A DNA stretch of 48,207 nt. It comes from Anaerolineales bacterium (GTDB taxonomy: Bacteria > Chloroflexota > Anaerolineae > Anaerolineales > Villigracilaceae). Below, in pieces: positions 34,450 to 44,118 of this stretch (within the stretch, counting starts at the first letter, position 1; every line of letters begins with the position of its first letter). The DNA lies in NCBI GenBank assembly GCA_023382575.1, contig JAHDWC010000008.1, positions 1 to 48,207 on the forward strand, given 5' to 3'. The notes beneath the pieces are model-generated. The model ran no database searches, was not told where the DNA came from, and saw nothing but the letters and a program-made list of their open reading frames with translations. A program made the position numbers and the translations under genes.

Positions 34450-34464
34450 GGGTCGCCCCTACAA
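34450..34464. repeat. Half copy of the GTAGGGGCGAC palindrome family
   Basis: GGGTCGCCCCTAC matches the right arm of the palindrome at 36957-36984 but the left arm is eroded. Confidence 0.4.
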
Positions 34465-34477
34465 ATGAATTTTGTCA

Positions 34478-34506
34478 TTGACCCACAGCCGAACCTCTCG
34501 TAAAAT
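34478..34506 (+). promoter_or_regulatory. Sigma-70-type promoter of the corrinoid/methyl-transfer operon
   Basis: TTGACC, a 17-nt spacer and TAAAAT precede the operon. A second -10-like TATAAT lies at 34525-34530. A GAGAGG ribosome-binding site (34534-34539) stands ten bases before ATG 34549. Confidence 0.55.
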
Positions 34507-34548
34507 CTCCCCCTAGAAATTATATATAATTTTGAGAGGTTACACGCA

Positions 34549-34830
34549 ATGGCAAAATATCGTGTGATGTATTGGAAAGATATCCCGCAATCGTTCACCG
34601 TGGAAGCGGATGGACAAACCGTAAAGAAGGAACTTTCGCAGAAAGTTCAGAACAAGATCGACGCGTACGCGATGGCAATCGGGGCAACGTCCACGACGGA
34701 TTATGCCAAGCAATACAAACGCGGACAGTGGATTGAGCGCGAAGGCTCAGCAGAAGAATTGGCTGAGGCGCTGCTGGCAGAGTTGGAAGCAGAAGCGGCG
34801 AAGGTTGAAATCCCTAAAAAACAAAATTAA
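34549..34830 (+). CDS. Small 'virulence factor' domain protein of a corrinoid cluster
   Basis: A 93-residue soluble protein (MAKYRVMYWKDIPQSFTVEA at the start, then QNKIDAYAMAIGATSTTDYAKQYKRGQW). From memory this matches the Pfam domain named 'Virulence factor' (PF13769), a label with no known biochemistry; a profile search would confirm it. The YWKDIPQ motif is the most distinctive part. It ends in an Ala/Glu-rich helix. As first gene of an operon with a RACo-like activator and two methyltransferase-type proteins, it most likely helps the corrinoid methyl-transfer system, for example as an adaptor; this is inference. Confidence 0.7.
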   Translation: MAKYRVMYWKDIPQSFTVEADGQTVKKELSQKVQNKIDAYAMAIGATSTTDYAKQYKRGQWIEREGSAEELAEALLAELEAEAAKVEIPKKQN

Positions 34831-34904
34831 CACAAAGGACACAAAGGTCACGAAGGAAAACCTTTGTAATGTTTTCCCTTTGTGTACTTTGTGACCTTCG
34901 TGTT
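34829..34904. repeat. Imperfect palindromic element built from CACAAAGG units
   Basis: Two 34-nt arms (34829-34862 and 34871-34904) pair at 27 of 34 positions around an 8-nt loop. The left arm holds CACAAAGG twice and a CACGAAGG variant in direct order. It starts at the stop codon of the previous gene and fills the gap to the RACo-like gene. Confidence 0.8.
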
Positions 34905-34916
34905 TAAGAAAGAACT

Positions 34917-36950
34917 ATGAAAAAACACAACATTATTTTGCAACCTTCCGGTCGGCGCGGGCAAGTGGACGAAGGGACATCCGTTCGTTCGGCGGCGCGG
35001 GAATTGGGCGTAGAGATCGAGTCGATCTGCGCAGAAAATGCCACCTGCGGCAAGTGCATGGTTTTGGTGGAAGCCGGTCGCTTCGAGAAGTACAACATCG
35101 AGTCGAGCCAGGAAAACCTCTCCCCCGTCGGCACCGAAGAACGCGCCTACCTTGAACGCCGTCCCAAGTTGTTGAAAGACAAAGGCTGGGAAATCGGTCA
35201 AGTGCGGCTCTCGTGTCAGGCAAAGATCTGCGGCGATGTGCTCATCAACGTGCCGGAAGAAAGCCGTGGCAACAAGCAGATCGTCCGCAAGAGCGCCAGC
35301 AACCGCGAGATCGAGGTCAAGCCCGCGATTCGGAAATATCTAGTTTCGATGAGTCCACCCACTTTGGAACGCCCCGTAGCCGATTGGGAACGTCTCGCCA
35401 AGGGATTGGAAACGTCGATGGGGCTGGTGCGCGGCGGCGAAGAAAAACTTCCGCGCTGGTATGACTTTGAGATTGATTACGCCTGTCTGCGGGCCTTGGC
35501 AAAAACCTTGCGTGACGCAAAATGGAATGTAACCGTCACTGTACGCAATGATAAAGAAGTCATCGCCGTGCAAGCGGGGTATCATGAAGACAGCTACGGT
35601 GCCGCAGTGGATATCGGCTCGACAACGGTGGCGCTGTATCTGTGCAACCTGCGCACCGGCGAAGTGCTGGCTTCGGAATCGGAGATGAATCCGCAGATCG
35701 TGTATGGCGAAGATGTCATGTCTCGCATTCAGTATGCGATCGATCAGCCCGATGGCTTGGAAAAATTGCACAAGGCGATCATCGCCACATTGAATAAATT
35801 ACTCAGTCAAGCCGCGCACACGGCGAAGATTCGACTCTATGACATTCACGAAATGGTCTTGGTGGGTAATTCCACCATGCACCATGTTTTGCTCAACCTG
35901 CATCCCAAAGATTTGGGGCTGGCTCCGTTCGTGCCGACCATTCACAAGTCGGTGGATATTAAGACGAGAGAGTTGGGCTTGCACATCAATCCGTCTGGCA
36001 ATATTCACATCCTTCCCACAATTGCTTCCTTCGTTGGTGCAGATACGAGTGCAGTTATCCTTGCCGAAGAGCCGCACAAGCAGGATGAAAATTGGCTGTT
36101 GATCGACGTCGGTACCAACGCGGAGTTGGTCTTGGGCAATCGCAAGCGACTGGTGTGTACGTCCACGCCAACGGGACCGGCGCTGGAAGGCGCTCATGTG
36201 GAGTATGGCATGCGTGCCGCGCCCGGCGCGATGGAACGCGTGCATATTGATGAAACGACGCTCGAACCAAAGTACAAGGTCATCGGTGTAAACGGTTGGA
36301 ACACGGAACACGCCGAGTTTACGGGTCAGGTTAAAGGAATCTGTGGCTCGGCGATCATTGATTCAGTGGCAGAATTGTTCCGGGCGGGGATCGTGGACTC
36401 TCGGGGCAAGTTCAAGAAGGACTTAGACTCGAAGCGCGTCCGTCAGGGAGAATCAGGCTGGGAGTATGTCATCGCCTGGAAGGAAGAAACCTCCATCGGA
36501 CGAGACATCCCAATCACCCAGCAGGATGTGCGCCAAATTCAATTGGCAAAGGCGGCGTTGTTCACGGCCGCACGCACCTTGTTGAAGCGAATGGATTTGC
36601 AAAGCCCTGATAAAATCATCCTCGCTGGCGGCTTTGGAAGTTATATCGATAAAGAGAAAGCCATGCTCATTGGGTTGATCCCCGATTGTGAGTTGGATAA
36701 GGTGTATGCGGTTGGAAACGCTGCGGGAGATGGGGCGCGCATTGCGCTGTTAAATATCGAGAAACGCCGCGAGATCGACGCGGTCACGCGCAAGGTGGAA
36801 CGTTTTGAATTACCCACCGACCCGGAATTCCAAAATCAGTTCATGTTGGCAACAAGCTTCCCGCACATGAGCGAGCCGTTCGAACACATCGCGCAATTGA
36901 TTCCGAATCGCAAGGCAGATCCGCTGGCGAAAAATTTCATGAGCAAATAA
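34917..36950 (+). CDS. RACo-like corrinoid activation protein ([2Fe-2S] plus ASKHA ATPase domain)
   Basis: A 677-residue cytoplasmic protein. The N-terminal plant-type ferredoxin domain has Cys38-x5-Cys44-x2-Cys47 and Cys100 for a [2Fe-2S] cluster. A linker domain follows, then an ASKHA fold with AAVDIGSTTVALYLCNL (about residue 228 on), WLLIDVGTNAELVLG, CTSTPTGPALEGAH and IILAGGFGSYIDKEKA. Proteins of this type (DUF4445, RACo, RamA-related) use ATP and a low-potential electron to return inactive Co(II) corrinoid to Co(I). Its partner methyltransferases are the next two genes; a corrinoid-binding protein itself is not in the window. Confidence 0.92.
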   Translation: MKKHNIILQPSGRRGQVDEGTSVRSAARELGVEIESICAENATCGKCMVLVEAGRFEKYNIESSQENLSPVGTEERAYLERRPKLLKDKGWEIGQVRLSCQAKICGDVLINVPEESRGNKQIVRKSASNREIEVKPAIRKYLVSMSPPTLERPVADWERLAKGLETSMGLVRGGEEKLPRWYDFEIDYACLRALAKTLRDAKWNVTVTVRNDKEVIAVQAGYHEDSYGAAVDIGSTTVALYLCNLRTGEVLASESEMNPQIVYGEDVMSRIQYAIDQPDGLEKLHKAIIATLNKLLSQAAHTAKIRLYDIHEMVLVGNSTMHHVLLNLHPKDLGLAPFVPTIHKSVDIKTRELGLHINPSGNIHILPTIASFVGADTSAVILAEEPHKQDENWLLIDVGTNAELVLGNRKRLVCTSTPTGPALEGAHVEYGMRAAPGAMERVHIDETTLEPKYKVIGVNGWNTEHAEFTGQVKGICGSAIIDSVAELFRAGIVDSRGKFKKDLDSKRVRQGESGWEYVIAWKEETSIGRDIPITQQDVRQIQLAKAALFTAARTLLKRMDLQSPDKIILAGGFGSYIDKEKAMLIGLIPDCELDKVYAVGNAAGDGARIALLNIEKRREIDAVTRKVERFELPTDPEFQNQFMLATSFPHMSEPFEHIAQLIPNRKADPLAKNFMSK

Positions 36951-36956
36951 TTTTTT

Positions 36957-36984
36957 GTAGGGGCGACTCGCGAGTCGCCCCTAC
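36957..36984. repeat. Perfect 28-bp palindrome of the GTAGGGGCGAC family
   Basis: GTAGGGGCGACTCG is followed immediately by its exact reverse complement. It sits between the RACo-like and homocysteine methyltransferase-like genes, just before the GGAGGG ribosome-binding site. Confidence 0.85.
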
Positions 36985-36994
36985 GGAGGGAACA

Positions 36995-37876
36995 ATGAAT
37001 AAATTTCTAGAACGCTTAAACGGCGGGGAAATTCTCGTTGCGGATGGGGCAACAGGTTCGAACTTACAGAAGATGGGACTCAAACCGGGCAAGCCGCCCG
37101 AGGATCTCATCATCGATGATCCAGATACGATCTTGAATCTCGCATCCTCCTTCGCCCGGGCTGGGTCAGACATCATACTGACCTGTACCTTCGGCGGGAC
37201 TCGCATGCGCATGAAAGACTCGAAGTATCAGGATCGCACTCCCGAGGTCAACATGCGTGCGGCGGAGATCGCGCGCAAGGCGGCTTCGTTGAATAACGGT
37301 TTAGTCGCCGGTTCAATGGGACCGGTCGGCGCGATCCTCAAGCCGTATGGTCCGCTCGAGTTTGAGGATGTGAAAGAGACCTTCGCCGAGCAAGCCAAAG
37401 CCCTCGCCGAAGGCGGCGTGGACTTGTTGGTCATCGAAACCATGTTCGCGGTGGAAGAAACGACAGCCGCCTTTGAAGGCGCGCGCTCCGTGACCGATTT
37501 GCCCATTGTGGTTTCATTTAGTTATGACCGCGGCACACGCACCATGATGGGCGTCAAGCCGAAAGATGTGATGAAGCGTTATTCCGAGATGGGCGCAACC
37601 CTCATCGGCGCGAACTGCGGAACGACTCTCGATAATATGGAAGCGGTGGTGAAAGAATATCAAACTGCCAAGCCCGATATGCCGCTGTGGGTCAAGCCGA
37701 ATGCCGGCGTTCCACACATGGACTTGGAGACCGAGCAAGGCGTGTACGATATGGGTCCCGAAGACATGGCTACCTATGCCAAGAAGTATGTGGCTCTCGG
37801 TGCGAAGGTCGTGGGCGGTTGCTGTGGAAATACACCGGAGCATATTGCGGCGATTGCGAAAGCAGTGAAAAATTAA
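36995..37876 (+). CDS. Homocysteine S-methyltransferase-domain protein (MetH N-terminal type)
   Basis: A 293-residue TIM-barrel protein of the homocysteine-binding family. The zinc ligands are Cys208 (GANCGTT) and Cys276-Cys277 (GGCCGNTPEHI). The N-terminus reads EILVADGATGSNLQKMG. In MetH this domain transfers the methyl group from corrinoid to homocysteine; stand-alone copies can serve split methionine synthases or other methyl acceptors. GGAGGG five bases before the ATG supports the start. Its place beside a corrinoid activator and an MtaA-like protein favours a corrinoid-dependent reaction. Confidence 0.9.
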   Translation: MNKFLERLNGGEILVADGATGSNLQKMGLKPGKPPEDLIIDDPDTILNLASSFARAGSDIILTCTFGGTRMRMKDSKYQDRTPEVNMRAAEIARKAASLNNGLVAGSMGPVGAILKPYGPLEFEDVKETFAEQAKALAEGGVDLLVIETMFAVEETTAAFEGARSVTDLPIVVSFSYDRGTRTMMGVKPKDVMKRYSEMGATLIGANCGTTLDNMEAVVKEYQTAKPDMPLWVKPNAGVPHMDLETEQGVYDMGPEDMATYAKKYVALGAKVVGGCCGNTPEHIAAIAKAVKN

Positions 37877-37882
37877 TTTCTT

Positions 37883-37909
37883 GTAGGGGCGGGGTAACCC
37901 CGCCCCTAC
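37883..37909. repeat. Palindrome of the GTAGGGGC family, 13-bp arms
   Basis: GTAGGGGCGGGGT and ACCCCGCCCCTAC are separated by one A. It lies in the 43-bp gap before the MtaA-like gene. Confidence 0.85.
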
Positions 37910-37919
37910 GTATTTAAGA

Positions 37920-38906
37920 ATGCGCACACAAATCCTTGATCTCCTTCACGGCAAAAAAATCAATACCCAGCCCGCGTTCAGCGGGTTGATTCATGTCACA
38001 GCCGAGGGGTTGGCGAGCGAAGGATTGACTCTGCAGGAAATCCATCACGATGCGGGGAAAATGGCACGAGCGGCGGCGAGTACGTTCAAATTGGCGGGCA
38101 TGCCATCCGCGACGCTGCCGTTGGACTTGTGCTCTCCGGCTGAGGCACTCGGCGCGGAGTTGATCTTCTACAACAATGAAGAGATGCAATTTCCGCAAGT
38201 GCGCAAGTTATTGTTTCAGAGTACGAAAGAGATAGTAGAGATCAAAGAATTAGAAATTGGGGGACGAATTGGATTGATCTGTGAAGCGATCGGATTACTG
38301 AAGAAGGATATTGGGGGTAAGGCTGTTATCTCGGGCATGATCCCCGGTCCGTACACGCTGATGATCTATATTTGCAAGGTGCAGAATCTCGTCCGCGAGA
38401 TGAAGAACGAGCCGCAAATGGTTTTGGATGCGCTCCTTCATCTCTCTTCTTTTCTTGCTGATATCGGCAAAGCCTATCTCGATGCTGGCGCAGACTTTAT
38501 CACCATTCACGAGATGGGCGGCTCGCCAGGATTTATCGGACCGAAACCGTTTGAGGGATTCGTCCTACCTGCGCTTCAACACCTGACTCGACAAATACCC
38601 CACCCCACCGTGCTTTCAGTCTGCGGGAAGACGGACTCAGCTATGAGTCTGCTGGCGCAATCTGGTGCAGATGCGATCTCGGTCGATCAATTAAATGACC
38701 TGAAGGCATCACGCGCTGCGTTGAAAGACACCCTGCTCTTCGGAAACCTCGACCCGGTCGGGGTTCTCTCTCAGGGAGATGAAGCTCACGTCCGTGAAGC
38801 TGTTCAAAGGTCGAAGGAGGCGGGCGTGGATGCCGTCTGGCCCGGCTGCGATCTGGTCATCCAAACGCCCATCAAAAATATCAAATTGATGACAGGCAGG
38901 CAGTAG
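37920..38906 (+). CDS. MtaA/uroporphyrinogen decarboxylase-family protein
   Basis: A 328-residue TIM-barrel protein of the UroD/MtaA/CmuA superfamily. Typical segments are the N-terminal FSGLIHVTAEGLAS, FITIHEMGGSPGFIGPKPFEGF, and the C-terminal LFGNLDPVGVLSQGD and WPGCDLVIQTPIKNIK. MtaA-type enzymes move methyl groups between a corrinoid protein and a thiol through a zinc held by H-x-C and a distant Cys. Here Cys in SVCGKTD and Cys in PGCDL are present, but the His position is Ser. Coenzyme M is not assumed; a folate or corrinoid role is equally possible. Its stop codon lies in the loop of the operon's terminator. Confidence 0.85.
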   Translation: MRTQILDLLHGKKINTQPAFSGLIHVTAEGLASEGLTLQEIHHDAGKMARAAASTFKLAGMPSATLPLDLCSPAEALGAELIFYNNEEMQFPQVRKLLFQSTKEIVEIKELEIGGRIGLICEAIGLLKKDIGGKAVISGMIPGPYTLMIYICKVQNLVREMKNEPQMVLDALLHLSSFLADIGKAYLDAGADFITIHEMGGSPGFIGPKPFEGFVLPALQHLTRQIPHPTVLSVCGKTDSAMSLLAQSGADAISVDQLNDLKASRAALKDTLLFGNLDPVGVLSQGDEAHVREAVQRSKEAGVDAVWPGCDLVIQTPIKNIKLMTGRQ

Positions 38907-38921
38907 CCGCCTGTTTTTTTA
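38892..38921 (+). terminator. Terminator overlapping the MtaA-like stop codon
   Basis: ACAGGC/GCCTGT and an inner GGC/GCC form a stem with one bulged A; the AGTA loop contains the TAG stop, and TTTTTTT follows. Confidence 0.85.
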
Positions 38922-38980
38922 TCCTCACCATTGACGATTTTTCCGCCCCTATGTAAACTGAATCGGACTCATGAGGAACC

Positions 38981-41900
38981 ATGCCCAAGACTGGACAGAT
39001 TAAGAAAATTGAGAAAAAAAAGACGCCGCTCTCGAGCACAAAGATTCTTAAAGAATTGAAGCAGCGCGAGGCGGAACTTGCCATCATCAAAAGCGTGCAG
39101 GATGGTCTCGCGTCCAAACTGGAATTGCAGGCCATCTATGATCTCGTCGGCGATAAGATCCGCGACCTGTTCGGCGCGCAGACGACCATCATCGCCACGT
39201 TTGACCTCAAAAGCGAGACCCAATTCTTCAATTATTACATCGACCGCTACGGACGCGAGTATCTCGAGCCGCGCCCGATGAGCGGTTTGATGAAGTCGTT
39301 GGTGCGCCTGCAAAAGACCTTCGTATTCAATGACCACGTTGAAGAGCGCATGCACGAATATGGCGCGCAACTTTTGCTCGGCCCCTTGATCCCGAAGTCG
39401 GCGTTGTACGTGCCGCTCGTGGCGGGAGATGAAGTCCGCGGGGTCATCTCGCTTCAAAACATGGACCGGGAGAATTCCTTCAGCGAGTCAGATGTCAGCC
39501 TGCTGGAAACGCTTGCCCGTTCGATGAGTGCGGCGCTGGAAAATGCGCGTCTCTTCAACGAGACGCAGCGTCTGCTCCATGAAGCGGAGCAACGCAACGC
39601 GGAGTTGGAAGCCATCCGCAAGGCAAGCATTGACCTGTCTTCCACGCTCGAATACGCCACCGTGCTGGATTCGATCTTGAAAAGCACCTCTTCTCTGATG
39701 CCCAGCATCGAGAACATCAATCTGTTCCTGTTCGAAAATAATGTCTTGAAATTCGGGACGGCCATTTCAAATGGGGTCATTCAAAATAAACCGGTTGCAT
39801 TACCCCGTCCCGGCGGGGTGACGGATACGGTTGCGCGCACCGGTGAGATTATGCTGGTCGAAGATATGCAGAGCCACCCGTTGTTCCGCGCCTCCCCGGT
39901 CAACTGGCGCGGCGCGTTAATCGGCTTGCCGCTCAAGTTCCGTCAGCGCGTGGTGGGTGTCATGAATATCCACTTCACCGACCCGCGTACGTTTACAGAT
40001 TCGGAATTGCGGCTGTTGCAACTCTTCGCAGACCAAGCTTCGGTTGTGATCGAAAATTCGCGCCTGTTCGAAGAGACTTCGCGCCATGCGCGTGAGTCGA
40101 ATGTGCTCAACGAGGTGGGACGCGATATTTCAGCCACGCTCAATCTCTCCGCCGTAATGGACAGGATCGCCACATACGCACGCGAACTGCTCAACGGTTC
40201 GAGCAGCGCGATCTATCTGCCGCAATCGGACGGAAAGACCTTGCGGGCGCTGGTCGCCAAGGGAAACATCGCCGAAGCTATCCTGGCGGATTCGATCCAT
40301 TTGGGCGAGGGCATTATCGGGTCGTTGGCGGCGCAGGGCAAAGCGGAATTTGTCAACGATACCAATCAAGATCCGCGTACCCTGCAAATCCCCGGCACAC
40401 AGACTGTGGGCAATGAACGCTTGCTGGTCGCGCCGCTGCTCGCAGGGGATAAGGTCAACGGTGTGATGGCGGTCTGGCGTGAAGGAGGGGCGCTGTTCTC
40501 CAAGGCAGATTTGCGCTTTTTGGAGGAGCTTTCGCTGCAAGCAGCCATTGCGATCCAAAACGCAAATTTCTTCAATGAACTACAACAACGTGCGAATGAG
40601 TTGGAGATCATCAACAGCGTCCAACGTGGACTTTCATCCAAACTGGATATTCAATCCATCTATGATTTGATCGGCGATAAGGTGTGCGGCATTTTCAACA
40701 CGCAGGGGGTCGTCATTTCTTATTACGATCCGCTGACCGATTCCGCCGCCTTCCCCTATATGTATTGGAAAGGGGAACGTGTCTATCCTGAAAAACAGCC
40801 GCTCTCCGGTTTCTCAGGCTATGTCATCCGAAACCGGGCCACTCTTTTCATCAATGAGAATGTGGAGATCAAAGCAAAGGAATACGGTTCCACTTTGTTA
40901 GCCGGCGATTCCTTCCCCAAGTCGCTGATCGCTTTGCCAATCTTGGCAGGTGACCAAATCTACGGCTCGCTTTCGATCCAAAACTTCGAGCGGGAACATG
41001 CCTTTCAAGAGAACGATGTCCGCTTGCTGTCCACGTTGGCGGCGGGCATGGGCATCTCGATCCAGAACGCCAAACTCTTCGACGAATCTCAAATCTTGTT
41101 GGAGGAAACACGTCAACGCGCAGAGGAAGTGACTCTTATCAATCGCATCCTGACCGGGTTCGATACGAAGATGGACATCCAGGCGATTTACGACCGCACC
41201 GGAGACAAGATCCGCGAAATCTTCGATGCGCAGACTGTGGTGTTGGCGATCCACGACAAAGCTACGAATATGACCTCCTACCCATACATCATCGAGAATG
41301 GGCAGAGGTTGTATCAAGAGCCGCTGTCGCTTCAGGATGGCAAGGGTGGCTTTAGCGGACAGGTGATCCGCACTGGCGAGACCATCCTGGTCAACCGCGA
41401 TTTCGAAGAAGCCTCACGCAAATATCAATCCATCAACCTCGGCGTGGAAGATGATGAAGCCGACGATGTAGTTGTCCGCGCGGGATTGTGGGTACCGATG
41501 ATGATCGGGGACGAAGTCAAAGGGGTTATCTCGCTTCAAAATCTGGAACGGGAGGATGCCTTCTCAGAATCAGATGTGCGCCTGCTGACGACGATTGCCA
41601 ACTCCATCAGCGTTGCCATCGAAAACGCGCGCCTCTTCAATGAGACTCAACACCTGCTGCGAGAGACGAAGCGCCGCGCCGCCGAGTTGGAAATCCTCAA
41701 CGAGATCGGACAGGTGCTCACCCAAAAGCTGGACGTCTACACCATCCTCGAACGTGTCGGCGATAAAGTGCGCGAACTGGTCAAGGAAGATAACATCGGC
41801 ATCGGCTTGTACGACGCGGAGAGTCATACGGTCAACGCGCATTACGTCACCAAACAAAGCAAGCGGATTCAGTTTCCACCTTTCCTCGTAGACGAATTCA

Positions 41901-43765
41901 CGACGCAAGCCGCTCTGCAGGGCAAGACGCTGGTTATCAATCGCCAGTCGCCCTCGTTGTGGAAAAAACTCGGCTCGCACATGACCGACACGAATGAGAT
42001 TCCCAAGTCGGTAGTCATGGTGCCGATGGTGGTCGGACGCGAACTCATCGGCGGACTGACCATTCAAAACTTTGAGCGTGAAAATGCCTACGATGAATCC
42101 ATCATCAAATTGATGGAATCCATCGCCTCATCCACGGCCACGGCGATCCAAAATGCGCGTCTGTTCGAAGAAGCGCGCGCCGCGCGCGCCGCCGCCGAAC
42201 AAGCCAACGAAGCCAAGAGCGCCTTCCTGGCCACCATGAGCCATGAAATCCGCACGCCGATGAATGCTGTCATCGGCATGAGCGGACTCTTGCTCGACAC
42301 CAAACTCGACGATGAACAACGCGACTACGTGGAAACCATTCGCGGGTCGGGTGATGCGCTGCTGGCCATCATCGACGACATTCTCGATTTCTCCAAGATC
42401 GAAGCCGGGCGCATGGACATCGAGATCCAGCCATTTGACCTGCGTGAATGCGTTGAATCCGCATTGGACCTGGTCTCGACGCGCGCGGTCGAAAAAGGCA
42501 TCGACATCGCCTATCTCTTCGAGGGCGATATTCCGCTTGCCATTCAAGGCGATGTGACGCGGCTGCGTCAGGTGATGACCAACCTGCTCAGCAACGCCGT
42601 CAAATTCACGAACAAAGGCGAAGTGGTGCTAATGGTTTCAAGCCAACGCTATAAGAACGGCGACGCGAAAGACAAAGTGCTGCTCACGTTTTCCGTGCGA
42701 GATACCGGCATCGGGCTGACCGAAGAAGGCATGAGCCGCATCTTCCAATCCTTCACCCAGGCGGACTCTTCCACCACGCGCAAGTATGGTGGCACTGGTT
42801 TGGGGCTGGCGATCAGCAAACGCCTCGCCGAAATGATGGGCGGCTCCATGTGGGCGGCCAGTGAAGGTCCGGGCAAAGGCTCCACCTTCACCTTCACCAT
42901 CAAAGCTGAAATTGCCGATCTGCCGCGCACACGCAAGCCATCCTACATGGGTGTACAGCCCGAATTGCAAAACAAACGCGTATTGATCGTGGACGACAAC
43001 GCCACCAATCGTTACATCCTCAACATGCAAACCGCCAAATGGGGCATGCTACCGCGTGACACTGCCTCCCCTGCCACGGCCCTGCAATGGCTGGAGGATG
43101 GTCAGACCTTCGACATTGCCATTCTCGACATGCACATGCCCGAAATGGACGGGCTGGAACTCGCCAAACGCATTCGCGGCAACGGTCGCGCGCGTTTCCC
43201 GCTGGTGTTGTTCAGTTCCATCGGTCGGCGCGAAGCGGGCGACGAAGCCAATCTCTTCTCCGCCTATCTCGCCAAGCCTATCAAACAATCGCAACTGTTC
43301 GACACGTTGGTGGGAATCTTCTTCCGCCCGGCCGCGATTGATGAGCCACCCACTACTGGGCGCTTCAAACCCGACCCGTTGATGGCGGCGCGGCATCCGT
43401 TGAGGATTCTCCTCGCTGAAGATAACACCGTGAACCAGAAGCTGGCCCTGCGTCTCTTGGAGCAGATGGGCTACCGCGCCGATGTCGCAGGGAATGGTCT
43501 TGAAACCATCCAATCCCTTGAGCGCCAACCCTACGACGTGATCCTCATGGACGTGCAAATGCCGGTCATGGACGGGCTGGAAGCCACGCGACAGATCGTC
43601 AGCCGCTGGACACAGAACCGCCCCTTCATCATCGGTTTGACCGCCAACGCCATGCAGGGTGACCGCGAGATGTGCCTGAATGCTGGCATGAATCATTACA
43701 TCGCCAAGCCCATCCGCATGGTAGAGTTGGTAGACGCGCTGCAAAAAGCAAAGCGTATCAGTTAA
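38981..43765 (+). CDS. Hybrid sensor histidine kinase with six tandem GAF domains and two receiver domains
   Basis: A 1594-residue cytoplasmic sensor without membrane segments. Six GAF-type units follow each other at about 25-205, 206-368, 369-535, 536-712, 713-900 and 901-1080, each opened by an [12 protein letters not shown]-like helix; units 1, 4 and 5 are most alike ([17 protein letters not shown]). Then come a HisKA domain with His1088 ([14 protein letters not shown]), an ATPase domain ([31 protein letters not shown]), receiver 1 with Asp1383 ([10 protein letters not shown]) and receiver 2 with Asp1524 ([10 protein letters not shown]). The signal is unknown. HPt and response regulator-cyclase genes follow after 13 and 4 bp, so the three make a phosphorelay. 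Confidence 0.95.
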   Translation: MPKTGQIKKIEKKKTPLSSTKILKELKQREAELAIIKSVQDGLASKLELQAIYDLVGDKIRDLFGAQTTIIATFDLKSETQFFNYYIDRYGREYLEPRPMSGLMKSLVRLQKTFVFNDHVEERMHEYGAQLLLGPLIPKSALYVPLVAGDEVRGVISLQNMDRENSFSESDVSLLETLARSMSAALENARLFNETQRLLHEAEQRNAELEAIRKASIDLSSTLEYATVLDSILKSTSSLMPSIENINLFLFENNVLKFGTAISNGVIQNKPVALPRPGGVTDTVARTGEIMLVEDMQSHPLFRASPVNWRGALIGLPLKFRQRVVGVMNIHFTDPRTFTDSELRLLQLFADQASVVIENSRLFEETSRHARESNVLNEVGRDISATLNLSAVMDRIATYARELLNGSSSAIYLPQSDGKTLRALVAKGNIAEAILADSIHLGEGIIGSLAAQGKAEFVNDTNQDPRTLQIPGTQTVGNERLLVAPLLAGDKVNGVMAVWREGGALFSKADLRFLEELSLQAAIAIQNANFFNELQQRANELEIINSVQRGLSSKLDIQSIYDLIGDKVCGIFNTQGVVISYYDPLTDSAAFPYMYWKGERVYPEKQPLSGFSGYVIRNRATLFINENVEIKAKEYGSTLLAGDSFPKSLIALPILAGDQIYGSLSIQNFEREHAFQENDVRLLSTLAAGMGISIQNAKLFDESQILLEETRQRAEEVTLINRILTGFDTKMDIQAIYDRTGDKIREIFDAQTVVLAIHDKATNMTSYPYIIENGQRLYQEPLSLQDGKGGFSGQVIRTGETILVNRDFEEASRKYQSINLGVEDDEADDVVVRAGLWVPMMIGDEVKGVISLQNLEREDAFSESDVRLLTTIANSISVAIENARLFNETQHLLRETKRRAAELEILNEIGQVLTQKLDVYTILERVGDKVRELVKEDNIGIGLYDAESHTVNAHYVTKQSKRIQFPPFLVDEFTTQAALQGKTLVINRQSPSLWKKLGSHMTDTNEIPKSVVMVPMVVGRELIGGLTIQNFERENAYDESIIKLMESIASSTATAIQNARLFEEARAARAAAEQANEAKSAFLATMSHEIRTPMNAVIGMSGLLLDTKLDDEQRDYVETIRGSGDALLAIIDDILDFSKIEAGRMDIEIQPFDLRECVESALDLVSTRAVEKGIDIAYLFEGDIPLAIQGDVTRLRQVMTNLLSNAVKFTNKGEVVLMVSSQRYKNGDAKDKVLLTFSVRDTGIGLTEEGMSRIFQSFTQADSSTTRKYGGTGLGLAISKRLAEMMGGSMWAASEGPGKGSTFTFTIKAEIADLPRTRKPSYMGVQPELQNKRVLIVDDNATNRYILNMQTAKWGMLPRDTASPATALQWLEDGQTFDIAILDMHMPEMDGLELAKRIRGNGRARFPLVLFSSIGRREAGDEANLFSAYLAKPIKQSQLFDTLVGIFFRPAAIDEPPTTGRFKPDPLMAARHPLRILLAEDNTVNQKLALRLLEQMGYRADVAGNGLETIQSLERQPYDVILMDVQMPVMDGLEATRQIVSRWTQNRPFIIGLTANAMQGDREMCLNAGMNHYIAKPIRMVELVDALQKAKRIS

Positions 43766-43778
43766 TGAACGGAGAGCC

Positions 43779-44114
43779 ATGTCTTCCATCGACTTGAAAG
43801 TTTTCAATGAATTGAAAGATGCCACCGGCGCGGACTTTATCGGGGAGTTGGTGCAAGCATTCCTGGAGGATGCCCCCTCACAGATCGCGCAGATGCAATC
43901 TGCGTTGACCGGGCAGGACGCCGAGTCGTTTCGGCGGGCGGCGCATACGCTCAAATCCAATGCGGCCACCTTCGGCGCGACGGACCTCTCTGGGCTGGCG
44001 CGTGAGCTGGAGATGCTTGGACGTGAAAAAAACCTCGAAGTGGGCAACAGGCTTCAAGTCTTGGAAGAGGCGTTCGATCAGGTCAAGAATCAGTTGAATG
44101 AATTAATCAGGTAA
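43779..44114 (+). CDS. Histidine phosphotransfer (HPt) protein
   Basis: A 111-residue all-helical protein with the phospho-accepting His56 in RRAAHTLKSNAATFGA. It should carry phosphate between receiver 2 of the upstream hybrid kinase and the receiver domain of the next protein. GGAGA precedes the ATG. The 13-bp and 4-bp gaps on either side support co-transcription. Confidence 0.93.
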   Translation: MSSIDLKVFNELKDATGADFIGELVQAFLEDAPSQIAQMQSALTGQDAESFRRAAHTLKSNAATFGATDLSGLARELEMLGREKNLEVGNRLQVLEEAFDQVKNQLNELIR

Positions 44115-44118
44115 CTCC

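Noticed and set aside
34549-34830. Pathogenicity role suggested by the 'virulence factor' domain name
   Set aside because: The operon context is corrinoid methyl transfer, and nothing else in the window suggests host interaction.
38981-43765. Phytochrome photoreceptor
   Set aside because: GAF units have no PHY domain and no recognisable bilin-binding Cys context.
43049-44047. Antisense frame opposite kinase receiver domains and HPt gene
   Set aside because: The sense strand encodes intact receiver and HPt motifs; the antisense translation has no recognisable domain.
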